Below the pieces are notes generated by a model. That model was given only the letters and a program-made list of their open reading frames with translations. It made no database searches and had not been told where the DNA came from. This document shows, in pieces, positions 24,401-36,900 of a stretch of 64,000 nt of DNA (position 1 is the stretch's first letter; every line of letters begins with the position of its first letter). The translations under genes were made by a program, and so were the position numbers. The DNA is taken from contig CM030726.1 of assembly GCA_018127085.1 (NCBI GenBank), forward strand, positions 186,001-250,000, written 5' to 3'. Origin of the DNA: Pneumocystis sp. 'macacae' (lineage: Eukaryota > Ascomycota > Pneumocystomycetes > Pneumocystales > Pneumocystaceae).

Positions 24401-27318
24401 CCAATTCTTTTAGGATTAGCAAGTGACTTAGAATCTGTTCGCGAAGTTTCTTTGTCGGCAGGGAAAGTAATTATCAATAATTATGCAGCAAAAGCACTAG
24501 ATCTCTTGTTACCTGAATTGCAGAATGGAATATTCAACGAAAATTGGAGAATTAGACTGGGTTCTATACAATTGCTAGGTGACCTTCTTTTCCATATCAC
24601 AGGGATATCAGACAGGGTACATCTAGAAGGAAATACTACTACTACTCGCTCTTATAAAAATATTCTTTTAGATGTTTTGGGTCAGGAGAAAAGAGATTAT
24701 ATTTTGGCATCTCTTTACGTTATAAGACAAGACTTTGTTGAACAAGTTCAATTTTCTGCTCTAAATATATGGAAGGCTTTAGTTACAAATACCTCCAAAA
24801 CTATAAAAGAAATTTTACCTGTTATAATCAAAATGACTATATATTCATCTGCAACTTCAGCTGAAGTATACGATACTGTACTTGTAAAAACTCTTGGTGA
24901 ATTAGTAAAAAAATTAGGAGAAGATATGATGCCTCATTTACTATTACCTCTTCAAGAAGGTATGAATTATAGTGAGGCTACTGCGAAAGTTCGAATATGT
25001 ATTGCTTTAACTGAAATTATTCGGAACTCTGACATTGAAACATTAGAACCATACAAAAATGGTTTAATCAAAACTATTCAATATGGTCTTATAGATGTTG
25101 AAAAAGTTAGAAAAGCAATCGCACAAATGTTTAACGTTATTTATGAGCTCTATGGAAACGCTATTATTAATCAAATTCTACCGAATCTTCTTGATGCACT
25201 TCATTCAAATCAAGATGCAGAAAATGAATTAGAGGCGTTAAAAGAACTTATTTATGTACGTTCTCAAAATATTTTACCAATATTGATACCAAAAATTACA
25301 AAAGTTCCACTTTCAACTATAAATGCAAGAATTATAAGCTCATTTGCGGAAGTCTCTGCTTCTAATTTCAAATATTATCTTTCTACAATAATTAATGCTT
25401 TTGTAGAAACCTTAATACTTAATATTGATCAAAATACAGAATTAGAAATTAAAAATTCTATAAATAAGGTACTTCTTTCAGTTTATGATAGTGAAGGTAT
25501 AAATATATTAATTCCAATAATGCTTGGACTAGTAAAGGTTTTTTTCTTCTTTATTAACAATTCTAATTTTTTTATAGCATGAAAACTGGAAAAAACAAGT
25601 TTTAGCATGCCAACATATGGTTTATTTTTTTGAATTTACAAAACAAGATTATTCTAAATATTTTGAAGAATGTATTTATGTTTTTCTTTCACTTTTTGAT
25701 GATAAAAATAAAGAAGTTGTAAAATCCGCATGGGAAGCACAAAATGCTTTTATAACAGCATTAAAAAAAGAAGATATAAAGAATCTTGTTGGTCCTACTC
25801 AAAAAATATTTCATAACATTGGAATGGTAGGAAATGAATTGAAAGCATTTCAATTACCTAAAGGAATCAATGCTATATTGCCTATATTTATGCAAGGAAT
25901 TATCTATGGGGATGCCTATAATAAAGAGTTAGCTGCTATGGGAATTTCTGATATTGTTAAACGCGCAAACCCAAATACACTTGATCCTTTTGTAATGCAA
26001 ATAACAGGACCCCTTATTAGGACTATGGGAGAACAATATTCAATTCAAGTGAAATTAGCTGTTTTGGATACTCTTGATCTTTTATTAAAAAAAATACCAT
26101 TACTTTTAAAACCCTTTTTGCCTCAATTACAAAGAACTTTTTTAAAATGTCTTTCAGATCCAATATCTAATCAATTGAGATTGAAAGCAGCATCTGCATT
26201 AAAAAAATTAATTGTTCTACGACCTAGATTAGAATCATTGCTAAATGAACTGGCTATAGGATCAAAGAACATAAATAGTGGTGTTAAACATGTTATGATT
26301 AAATCACTTTTTAATGTTGTATCAAGCTCAAATTTTATTATGAATGAAACATCAAAAAGTATAATATATACATTAATTGAAGATAATACGGATATAAATG
26401 ATTGTAAGTTTCTATTTAAATTTATTGCATTATCTTCATTAATTTAGTTCAAATACTTGCATATATTGGAAGATTTTCTACAATTTTATTTAAATATTTT
26501 GATAAAAATAATGCTCTAAGTTTCCTTTGGTGAGTATTTTTAGTCTAATTTGTTTTTTTTTTTTTTTAATTTATATAAATAGCTCAAAAATTTTTGTTTC
26601 TGAGCATAATAATTATTCAATTCTTACACTTAATGCAGTTTTAATAGATTGTCCTAAGTATTTAATAGAACTGAATTGTTCACTCGAAATTGTTCATTCT
26701 ATAATCAACGGATGCTTAAGTAACAAAGTTTGTTTCCGCAATTTATTAGTACATACTGATTTCCTAGCCATATATTACCAATAATGGGATTTTAGCTGCA
26801 GGAAAATTTTTATTAGACAATCATCTTAATACAAATTCAAATCATACAACACTCATTATCGAAACTCTTGTCAATTACATGAAAAATCCGAAAATTATGC
26901 CAGATGCAAATAGATTAATTTTAACAGTTATTTCTGCAACAAGCAAAAAATGTCATCATGTAAACATTATCTTACAACTATCTTTTCCTGATACCTATAG
27001 ATACTAAAAGATCACTTCAATATTATCGTTCCTATTATTTTTCATAATGTTCATCATATTTTAACACCTATTCAGTTCGCAGCAGAATCGGCATACATTT
27101 CTTTATTCAAAATCAGCCCATATGACCAAACTCTTTTTAATGAATACATTACAACACTCGATTCAACTCAAACTAAAGTTATAATTGCTTATCACAAACG
27201 TATCATGGCTAAAATTAGCACTATTCATAAACTTCAAAATAATGTAGTCTCGCACTCTGAAGAAGATTACATTGAAATAACGTCAGTCGGACTATCATTC
27301 ACTTCTGATAACTACTAG
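18407..27318 (+). CDS. GCN1: GCN1, translational activator of Gcn2
   Basis: A very large HEAT-repeat protein that binds collided ribosomes and Gcn20 and activates the eIF2alpha kinase Gcn2 during amino-acid starvation. The coding span is about 8.9 kb with some 20 short introns, which leaves roughly 2,600 residues, close to yeast Gcn1. The start at 18407 gives MVHQQEETCFDSS. HEAT repeats run throughout. The eEF3-like central part is seen at about 22.6-24.6 kb (RKGAAYGLAGIII, GDPIIDVRESTTDAAKIVM, NWRIKKGSIDFIGAMAY, HGSAQGISEIL, NWRIRLGSIQLLGDLLFHIT). The Gcn2-binding C-terminal region is at 25.8-26.2 kb (KELAAMGISDIVKRANPNTL, DPFVMQITGPLIRTMGEQ, KPFLPQLQRTF). An apparent break near 21190 is explained by an intron at 21165-21213 that restores the frame. 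It ends TSDNY at 27318. Confidence 0.93.
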
Positions 27319-27496
27319 CACTTCTAAATCCCTATTTGTTGTATTTCTTTTCAACTCTATCTTTCTAGCTTAGTTTTCTTCAGCCGTCACATCTCGGGGA
27401 CGACCGATTTCAACATCATCAAAAAAAAAATCAGTCTAATCCAGTAAAACATACGTCTATTTTTATTAAAAAGCGTAGCATTTGGCACGATTCTAG

Positions 27497-28210
27497 ATGA
27501 CTAATTTAAAATATCAAAAACGTCTTGCAGCAGCAGTGCTTAAATGTGGAAAACGAAAAATTTGGATGGATCCAAATGAAATATCGGAAATTGGCAACGC
27601 AAATTCACGTAAAAGCTATTGATATTATTTTAATATTCTAATTAACAGGACAAAATATCCGAAGATTAATCAAAGATGGTTTAATTATTCGCAAGCCGTC
27701 AACTATGCATTCTCGTTATCGTGTGCGAGAATTACATGCAGCAAAGCGTAAAGGCCGTCATACTGGCTTAGGCAAACGCAAGGGTACTGCAGAAGCTCGT
27801 TTTAGCACAAAGATACAATGGCAGTTCCGTCTACGTGTTCTTCGTCGCTTACTTTGTCGTTACAGAGATGATGGAAAAATTGATAAATATATGTATTTAT
27901 ACTAGTCACGTGATTTTGTATTAATTTTTCCTAGGTATCATAGGTTATATGCTAAAGCGAAAGGTAACCAATTCAAACATAAACGTGCCTTAGTCGAATA
28001 TATTCATCGTGAAAAGGGATGCTCTTATTTTTTATTTTTATTCAAACTTATACAGTATAGGCGGAAGCAGCACGATCAAACATGATTCAACAACAATTAG
28101 AAGCTAGACGAATGAAAGCCAAAGCAGCAAGAGAACGGCGTTTCCAGCGTATTGCAGATAGGAGGAATGAGATGCTTAAAACACTAGATGAAAAGCCAAA
28201 TGAAAAGTAG
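27497..28210 (+). CDS. RPL19: 60S ribosomal protein eL19
   Basis: This is ribosomal protein eL19 of the large subunit, cytosolic. Exon 1 starts [20 protein letters not shown] and continues [18 protein letters not shown]. After an intron comes [50 protein letters not shown] and [19 protein letters not shown]. Another intron leads to [20 protein letters not shown], then a fourth exon with [20 protein letters not shown] and the helical basic tail ending PNEK at 28210. All eL19 hallmarks and length are present. It lies 178 bp after GCN1 in the same direction. Three introns interrupt it, unusually many for such a short gene but normal for this genome. Confidence 0.96.
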
Positions 28211-28492
28211 ATGGATAGTCATGATCTTACAATGAAATTTTATTTTTTTGTATATTTATAGTAAAAAATTTAACAAAAACAAATTCATATTTAATACATA
28301 TTATATTACTGTGAATTTATATAAAATTTAAGTTAAAAGTAATCCTATATAAAAATGTTATTCTGATTAAAATGAAAAAATAAATGCACCAGTAGAAATA
28401 TGTCCCGAAACAATTATAATAAAGTAAATTAAATGGCATCAAATGTTACTATGCAGCACTAAATAAGCAAAACTTCATCCTAAGATAAAATA

Positions 28493-30252
28493 TTAATCCA
28501 ATAAGATAAACCTTAAAAAGCATACATGATCTTCTTCTAATGTCGGATTAATAGTCCACAAACGATCAGAATAAACAGTATCTTCAGCTAAAACAGCCGG
28601 TTCCTCATTTGCAAAAGGATCAGTGTACATGCCAAAAGAATTTATATTTTTCTGCATCTCATGTTTTTCTGGATGATATATATCATTAGATATATTTTCT
28701 TTTGATAATTCTGTATAATGACTACATATCTTTTCTTGATTATCTATTGAATACATTTCTTTATAGAAAGGTTGTAAATCATGATTTATCTTTATTATGG
28801 GTAAACAATTCATTAAATCATACTGATCAGAGAAAAGCCACAAATGATTTAATGCTTCTTCTGTAGTAAGCCTTTCTGTATCATCAATCGCTAATAATCC
28901 AATTATAAAATCTTCTAATAAAGGATCATTACATTCTCTTAATCGATTTTTTAACAAATATGAAGAATTAATATCTATATCATAATAATCGTCTTTCCAA
29001 AATTTTGCATTTCGGAAACGAGGTGGATATCGTCCTAACAAACGAGATATTTCAATTGCTAATGCAGTCCTAGACGTCTCTACATTAGACAACAAAGGCC
29101 GAGAACTTTTCTCAGATTCATCACTATGAAATAAAAGCTCAACCAATATTAATCCAAGGGAAAATATGTCAATAGAAGGCCCAAATGGAAGCCCCAATAA
29201 AACCTATATTGTCTTAATGGTATAAAAAGAAAATCGTATAAATACTTCTGGCGCTCTATAATAAACAGATTGTAAATCAAAATCTAAATAGTATAATTCT
29301 CTTGCATCTAGTGGGATAGCATTCCCAAAATCAATAACTTTTAATTTCATGGATTTAGGATTATCTGAAAAAATTCCAATCAACTATGATGATTTTTCTA
29401 TCCTTACCTGAATAGCAACGTAAAATATTTTCTGGTTTTAAATCTGCATGAATCACATTGGTTCTATTATGAAGAATATTAAGAGATATTAAGATTTGCT
29501 TTGCAATTTTCCGAAGTGTTTTATGTCTTAAATGACATGCTAAAGGTGAATGTAGCTTATCACCTGATCCAGAAATATGGACACAGCTCTGAAGCTTGAT
29601 AGGAGAAGGGTCTAGTGCCTCGAGTACTAAATGACAACACTCATCTTTTATAAACATTGAAAACGTCTTAACAATAGGAAGATTAAAAGACTGTACGTAT
29701 GGTAACTGATGAATGCGATTTAACAAACGATATTCCTAGCTATGTAAAGTCAAATTCCAGTTGTAACCAGAACAATCCATCTACTTGAAACCCCAGTGCA
29801 CCATATGGTTTACCCATTTTTTTAATCACACGGATTGGCTGATCCGGATGCAATAAATCTACCGCTAACGCACAACAGGAAAATGCACCTTTTCCTACAA
29901 GCGATTTTAACAAATACCGGTTAATCAAAAGATTCGTTTCTTCTATATTTTCATGTATAAATTTCTCTGGTAGTAACTGATTTTGCAAAGCATCATTCCA
30001 TGCATCTAACAACGTAATTTAAGTATTTATGATATGATGATAAAAAACACTAAAAATACAATATAACGTACATTTTTTAAGATACTCTTTATGTTTTGAA
30101 AGATATTTAGCATACTTTTCTCTTTGATCAAGACGTCGTTTATATCTTTGTGTTAAACCTAAAGTAAGTTGAACTATAAGTTGTTGAGATGTTTCAAACG
30201 ACATTTTGGCAATATTAGCACTATTTTCTGTTGAAAAATCAGTTTTATTCAT
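28493..30252 (-). CDS. protein kinase, CMGC/DYRK-like
   Basis: A Ser/Thr kinase of about 500 residues. The start at 30252 gives MNKTDFSTENSANIAKMSF, followed by a basic helical region. Kinase subdomains then appear in order: the glycine loop VGKGAFS, VIKKMGKPYGALGFQ with the ATP-binding Lys, EYRLLNRIHQLPYVQSF (helix C), the catalytic loop VIHADLKPENIL, and VIDFGNAIPL (the DFG motif). After these come LQSVYYRAPEVLLG (activation segment, split by an intron before VLLG) and GPSIDIFSLGLILVELLF. HADLKPEN and VIDFGN point to the DYRK/HIPK/PRP4 branch of the CMGC group. Normal DYRKs have a YxY activation loop; here the segment reads VYYRAPE, so tyrosine autophosphorylation may still occur. I cannot name an orthologue. 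The exact 3' end (28493) is provisional. Confidence 0.82.
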
Positions 30253-30507
30253 TATTTATTAAATAACTAACATAAAAATGATCTATTTCATATTTTCTAA
30301 TTTGATATTAGTTGAACGATTGGAATATACTGGGAAGACAAGGCGAAAAAGTAAAATTATGCATGAAAAATTCAAATCAAGTATTTTTAATAGTTTACAA
30401 AAACCCTGGATTGCGATTTAACAAAAATAAATGTAATAACAAAATATTTAAAAATACACAAAAGATTGTATTAAATAAATTATATATAACATATACTACT
30501 CATTTTA

Positions 30508-33500
30508 TTACTGTATAGCCATAAGACTTCCAACAAATGTCAAAATCTTAAACAAAGTTAGAATAAAAAAATATGTATAATATCATAATTACCAAACGTG
30601 AACGGACACCTACAATATCTTCTGGCTTGTAAAGAATTAAAAGGGAATTTTAAAGAAAAATAAAATCCTTACCACAAGAAAAATAAGAGCTCCACATTTC
30701 CTAGCAATAGAAATTGCCAATTTAGCTATTTATAAGAATTAATATAATTCTTAATAATACAAAAAACTACCATTCAAAAAAGCATCCTCATCTGTAATAC
30801 CAGGGGTTACAAGGGTATAATCAACATAACCACTCCTTAGGCCATTTAATATATCCAGTAAAAATATACCATTTCTCAAAGAAGAATCCTTAAAACTTTT
30901 GATACTACTAGATTTTCCTCCTCTATGACTCATTTCGTTACACCATGAAACCATATCTGTATCAGTTATATCTTTTCCATCTTTAGATAAAGACTTAAGG
31001 GTTTGTATAATATTCTGTCTCATTAATTGCCAAACAAGAGCCAATGTTAATGTCCTTGACCCATCGACGATATCTGCCCCTTGAATCCCTACAAGAGAAT
31101 ACCCAAGTCCTTTTCCTAACTCAACAGCATAATTTGCATTCTCTACACATTTAAATCGAGAAAGCTCTATACCATCTTTAGGTTTAGAAACACGCTTCCA
31201 ATTAACTATTCTTCAATAAAAAGTATGCCTACATTTAAAAGATAGTTACCAGAATCCTTTACAACTTTATCATAAGCCTGTAATAAAACCAATCCATCCT
31301 TTTTTCAAAAAAATCAGTAAATTAAGGAAAAAATGAGACCATACTTTTAAATCTTCAAACAAATCGACGATATTAGGATTTACATTAAGACTATTTAACC
31401 ATAAAGTAAAAACCCTTGCTTCACGCTCGCCTTCTGCATCGTATTCTTCAATTTTAAGAAATTCCTCCTGCAATGGCTCTAAGCCTGGATATGTATTAAA
31501 TAAATGAGCAACAAAAGCAAGATTAAGCTTTGGATTCCCAGAAACAAGAGCAGTAGGTGTTAAATATTTTCGGCACCCAATTTTTTCAGCAAGTGTCAAA
31601 ATCTATAACTAAATAAGTATATAATTATAAATATAAAAACAAAATACTTCTTCAGCTCGTTTTAAAAGATCCGTTGTCTGTAAAGGATCTCTTGGACACT
31701 GTTCTGAATTCAATTGACTAAGAAGAATTGTATAATTTTCGCCATCTGATACATCTGTACTAAAATTGGATACTCTTTACAATTGTAAGTAATAAAAAGT
31801 ATCTCGACCAAAAATATCTACCTTCTATACCATTTTGCAGCTCCTAAATGAAAATTAAACCAGCGCAAAAGAATCTGCTCAGGAGGTAATCTTAAAAATT
31901 GATCAAGTGTTTCATCTTCCTCTAATAACCGATATAGTTCAGGATGAAGCTTAATATCGATTTTACTAAGAAGCCCTTTACGAATAATTTGCCAAATAAG
32001 ACCAAGAATAAGGTGTTCTAGTGTTATTAAACGAGAACATCAAGAGCCTTTTACGAGCTCATATAATACCTTTTCCATCAATTAAGTCTTGGGCACCAAT
32101 ATTCACTACAGAACATCCAATAGCTTTAGCAGAGTTGATAACGATATTATTGTTTTCTGTCATTTGGAAATTATTAATAGATTTCCCATGTAAAGGTTTA
32201 TTCAGAACACGTTCGTCTATATTATTTAATACTATTTAAAGCTAATTAAGAAGTTGAATATACCAATTGTGTCCATAACAGAGTCATTAATAAGCTTCGA
32301 AAGCACAAGTCCGTCTCTACATTCATCAAAAATCTGCATTGTATCTGTTCTATTTTTGTTAGAAATAGTAAATTTCAAAAAACAAAGAGCTCTAAATTGT
32401 AGTTGAAAAAGATAATATCAATTAAAAATGAATTATAAAAGGGTCCTTAATTAAGAACTAAATCTCAGAAATTAAGCAAAAATCCTTAAGAATACTAAAT
32501 ATATGAAAAATAAATATAAACCCTGAGGATTAGTAAAGATTTGAAAAACATTATTTAAAGTAAAAACACTAAAAATATAAAAACCACTTTTGTATACCAC
32601 TTAAAATTTCAAAGGATTATCAAGACCCAATCGAAGTTTACTATTCCTCATATACATTTTGCCTATTTGAACAATTCAATGTTCATAAAGGCCTACTGGG
32701 TCCCAAAACACTACTCAAAATGCCAAAAATTCAAAACATGAAATTTATTAATATGAGATTTATTTCTCAAAACCTAAATAACCATATATTTAGTCATCAT
32801 TACCTAGAAATAGATGCACGTTGCTTCCTTTGAAACTTACAAACAACTACAATATTCTGTTGCAAGCTCTTTAAAAATAAATACATACGGAAAAGGGAGC
32901 CTATCACGCATTTCTTCATCCATAGCAAGCACATTGTTAATATGGCGCGTAAACTCAGCACGCTCATCTTCATTGATCGTATGCGTAACATTGTCTGAAG
33001 AGCCTCGAACTGTAATCTTGTTCTTAGTAACACCAAATGCTCCACGATTACGTCCTTCACGAAGTTTTGTTACAAGCTATAAAAGAATCAAAAAATGCCC
33101 TAAAAATGTAATCCACGCCTCCGCTGGCATAGATTCTCCTCGAAATCACCTCAATATAATCCTCAAGCTCAACTCTCCCACTGCTATCAATATGACACTC
33201 TTTCAATGTCGCACGAACTTCATCATATGATCGTCGTTCACCGTAATACTCTACTGCTTTTGTAATGGTATGTTTATCCACATACCCTTTTCCATCAATA
33301 TCCAATTTACTATATGTATCCATAATAGTGTTAACTTTTAGTAAATTCTTACCTAAAATCTTTTATAAGTCCAAAAATAACATCTAAAGAGAGATTTGGA
33401 AATTTGATCTATAACAAAAGTTAAAAAATGCACAAAAAGCAAGCAGCTAAGCGATAAATTGCTTTCGAGTGTGAACTTTAGGGTCTTTAATTTCGCTTAG

Positions 33501-33545
33501 AGCTGCTTCATAATTGCTATAAACCTGTAATTTTTCAACACTCAT
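30508..33545 (-). CDS. SAC6: fimbrin/plastin, actin-bundling protein
   Basis: Fimbrin cross-links actin filaments in endocytic patches (yeast Sac6, fission yeast Fim1). The start at 33545 gives MSVEKLQ, then a 116-nt intron (33409-33524), then [20 protein letters not shown]-hand-like repeats follow ([38 protein letters not shown]), then the tandem calponin-homology actin-binding domains. Visible CH motifs include [76 protein letters not shown] with [24 protein letters not shown] and [20 protein letters not shown]. The end is spliced from two small exons, [11 protein letters not shown] and [12 protein letters not shown], with stop at 30508-30510. All four CH domains appear to be present. Many short introns interrupt the gene. 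Confidence 0.92.
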
Positions 33546-33922
33546 TTTTTTGCAAAAGTAGTCGAGCACGCGTCAACTGATTCTATACTCGCGAAATTAA
33601 AGTGAGCCAATCTTAAGCAAAATCCAGAGGAAACAATAAATAAAAGATAGAGAAAAAATAGAAAAGAGTCAGGGGAAATAAATCTAAAATACAATTCAAA
33701 ATAGAAAGCAAATGTTACAAGAAAACGAGAAAAGTTTAAAGCCATTTGGATGATACATTAGATAATTTAAAGATAAAGATAAAAGTTAAAGTATATTTTA
33801 TTTTTCATAAAACTCTATTATCACAAAAATACCACCAGAATGTTTCTGTATTTTATTAATTAAATAAGACAGAAGAAACAGAAAGTAATGATGGATCGAA
33901 AAAGATGGAAACAAAATTGCAA
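33546..33922. other. intergenic, AT-rich
   Basis: Between fimbrin and Rab11, both on the minus strand. A 67-codon frame at 33542-33745 overlaps the fimbrin start and is very hydrophobic; I treat it as leader sequence. Confidence 0.5.
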
Positions 33923-34891
<969 letters not shown>

Positions 34892-35375
34892 CTTGCTTGA
34901 TTTTTTCCCTTCGCTCGCACACAGTCCTTCACAATTAAAGACTCCCTCGTCTTACACGCTTCTTACAAAAATAACTCCAAAACTCAAAACAACTAAACAC
35001 CATCAAAAAACTTGCACATCCACTCTCCTCCTCAGTACCCTGCAATAACCTCTCTTTCCTCCACCGTTTCTCACGCTATGGAAACCTACGGATCGACAGA
35101 CACTGCCCACGCCCTCATAGCGGCACACAAGACAATATATGAAAACGCCAAAAAATAAACTCTTCATACATACATACAAACACCGTACATAGAACCCTGA
35201 CTCACTTCCCCTGCCCTCCATAAAAGCCTGTATAATCAAATCAAAACCCCCGCCATCTCAAAAACATAAACCTAGACACCCACCCATACACCCCCACACC
35301 TTTGCCCATGTATTCCCACTGTACACCCCCTGCCATACACCCCACTCACGTGTCTCCATGCTCCTGCTCCCCCGC
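34892..35375. other. C-rich intergenic at the edge of the GC island
   Basis: Between the APSES gene (3' end) and the Rab11 promoter. The plus strand is strikingly rich in CCC runs from about 35220 onward. No gene is supported; open frames here are short and of biased composition. Confidence 0.45.
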
Positions 35376-36420
35376 TTACCCTGCCCCACTACCCAGACAT
35401 GCCTCGTCTCCAAACCCCCCTCCCACCCACCCCACCGCCCCCACCCACGGCGCCTCTCCATCAACTGTCTTCCGCCGCTTTGCCGCCTTAACCGTCTCCC
35501 CAAAATACACCCCCTCTGCCCCCTCCCCCTCCCCCATATATCTCGGCCCCATCACCACCCCGTCCACTGAGTTTGACCGCAAAACCCGCCCCACTCCCTG
35601 TCCCCCAACCTGTCCAACCTGTCCAACCTGTCCCCCAACCGCGTACACCCGCCGCGGCACCACCGGCGAGTAGTATGTGTTCCCCACTGCAACCACCGGC
35701 TCCCCCTCCACATGCGGCACAATCCCCCCCGCCAGATGATACACATGTGCCTCGTCTACTGACCGGTGGCTGTATGGCGACGTCGTTGTCGACGCATCAT
35801 CCGACCCATGTGTCACCAGCCCCGGCACCCCCAGCACCCCCTCATACACCTCCTCCTGCACATACTCCCCCCCATACCCCTTCCCCCCCAACACCCCTCC
35901 CCCCCACACCCGCCCCACCCCCCACCCGTTCCCTGCACACGACCGCAGATAGTATGGCGGCGTCCGCGGCGTCTGCGGCACCTGCAGCATCTGCAGCGCC
36001 GCCAGTGCCGCTGTTGCCCGTCCATAGCTCCCCCGCTCATACAGGACCCGCTTGATGTCCCTCACAAACAGCGGATACAGCTCGTCGACAATGCCCTCTC
36101 TCTCTGCAAGCTCCAGTGCCCGCTCAAACGGGATCCACACGCCCTTCAGATGCATTGCCCCTGTCTTGACCACTGCCCGGACCTTCTCGCTCTTCAGCAT
36201 CCCGTCCCGCTTCCCCCGGCTCATCCCCGTCACATTCAGCAGCTTTGTCCCATTGACCATGTCGTTGTCTGCCGTCAGCCCTGTCTCTCTCCCACTACCC
36301 ACCTTCCCGCCGCGCCACACACACCGACCGTGCCTCGACCTGGAAGCACACTGTGCGCTCGTCCTCCCAGACGGTCGCGGTTACCCGCCCTCCCGTCTGT
36401 TCAGCCCGCGCCCGCCTCAT
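35376..36420 (-). CDS. APSES-family transcription factor (StuA/Efg1/Phd1 type)
   Basis: A DNA-binding regulator with the fungal APSES (KilA-N-like) domain. These proteins control morphogenesis and development in other ascomycetes. The first ATG in frame after an upstream stop is at 36420: [18 protein letters not shown], then [21 protein letters not shown] 34-nt intron (36269-36302) restores the frame to [60 protein letters not shown] and [20 protein letters not shown]. This matches the StuA/Efg1 group almost residue by residue. The remaining ~200 residues are Gly/Val-rich, with a short repeat ([11 protein letters not shown]) and a nuclear-localisation-like KAAKRRK before the end. The domain begins almost at the N-terminus, so the protein is shorter in front than typical StuA. 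It lies 99 bp downstream of SUB1. Confidence 0.93.
35605..35640. repeat. 9-bp tandem repeat (CCAACCTGT)
   Basis: Three perfect copies of CCAACCTGT at 35605-35631 followed by a partial one. On the minus strand it encodes the repeat Gly-Gln-Val in the C-terminal part of the APSES protein, so unit changes would keep the frame. Confidence 0.8.
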
Positions 36421-36519
36421 TCTTGCGGTGCATCGGTGCTGCTGCTCCGTCCACCCGCCGCCTTACACTGCGGGTGTCCTGTGGGGGCCATTGCGTAGCG
36501 GACACTTTACACATACACT

Positions 36520-36900
36520 CTATTCTCTCTCTGTCTGCACACCCGTGTGCGCGGCGCCCAGCCGCGCTGCAATTGCCCGCGCGGCTGCTGCAAGTGCTGC
36601 AAACTGCTCGGGCGTCAGTGCAATGCCCTTCTTTCCCGGCCGCTCCTCGCCGCTTGCTGCATCGCGGTAGTACTCGCGGATGTCGACCAGTCTGCGCCCG
36701 CGCCACGTCGTCAGGGTTGCGCGGCGCATCTGTCCCAGCTCTCTGTCAGCACGCACTGCTGCCACGCTGCATACCTCCCAGTAGGGCTGCCCAGCGCTGT
36801 TGCTGAGCGGGCTGTGTGGGCTGTCTGGGCACTCGGGCTCTCTGCGGGTCCTCTTTGCTGGCGGGCGCTCGGGCGACTGCGTTCGCGACGGAGACGACAT
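36520..36900 (-). CDS. SUB1: PC4/Sub1 transcriptional coactivator
   Basis: A small nuclear protein that binds single-stranded DNA and helps RNA polymerase II (and III) transcription. The start at 36900 gives MSSPSRTQSPERPPAKRTRR, a Ser/Pro/Arg tail like other PC4 proteins. A 36-nt intron (36739-36774, donor GTATGC, branch TGCTGAC) removes residues that would interrupt the domain and gives PYWELGQMRRATLTTWRG, then RLVDIREYYRD, the PGKKGIALTPEQF motif and an Ala-rich end. This is the PC4 fold pattern (YWEL...RRVT...VDIREYY...PGKKGISLT). After splicing it is 114 residues. It lies inside long antisense-looking frames, which GC-rich DNA makes common. Its 5' end overlaps the reading frame of the plus-strand MIT gene. 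Confidence 0.9.
   Translation of the reverse strand: MSSPSRTQSPERPPAKRTRREPECPDSPHSPLSNSAGQPYWEVCSVAAVRADRELGQMRRATLTTWRGRRLVDIREYYRDAASGEERPGKKGIALTPEQFAALAAAARAIAARLGAAHTGVQTERE

Noticed and set aside
30312..30518. 68-codon plus-strand frame
   Set aside because: It overlaps the last fimbrin exon and has random-looking Asn/Lys-rich composition.
33542..33745. 67-codon hydrophobic frame on the minus strand
   Set aside because: It overlaps the fimbrin start and leader; no signal or family support.
35302..36806. Pro/His/Cys-rich frames on the plus strand across the APSES gene
   Set aside because: They are antisense shadows of the APSES coding strand, with extreme Pro and His content and no recognisable domain.
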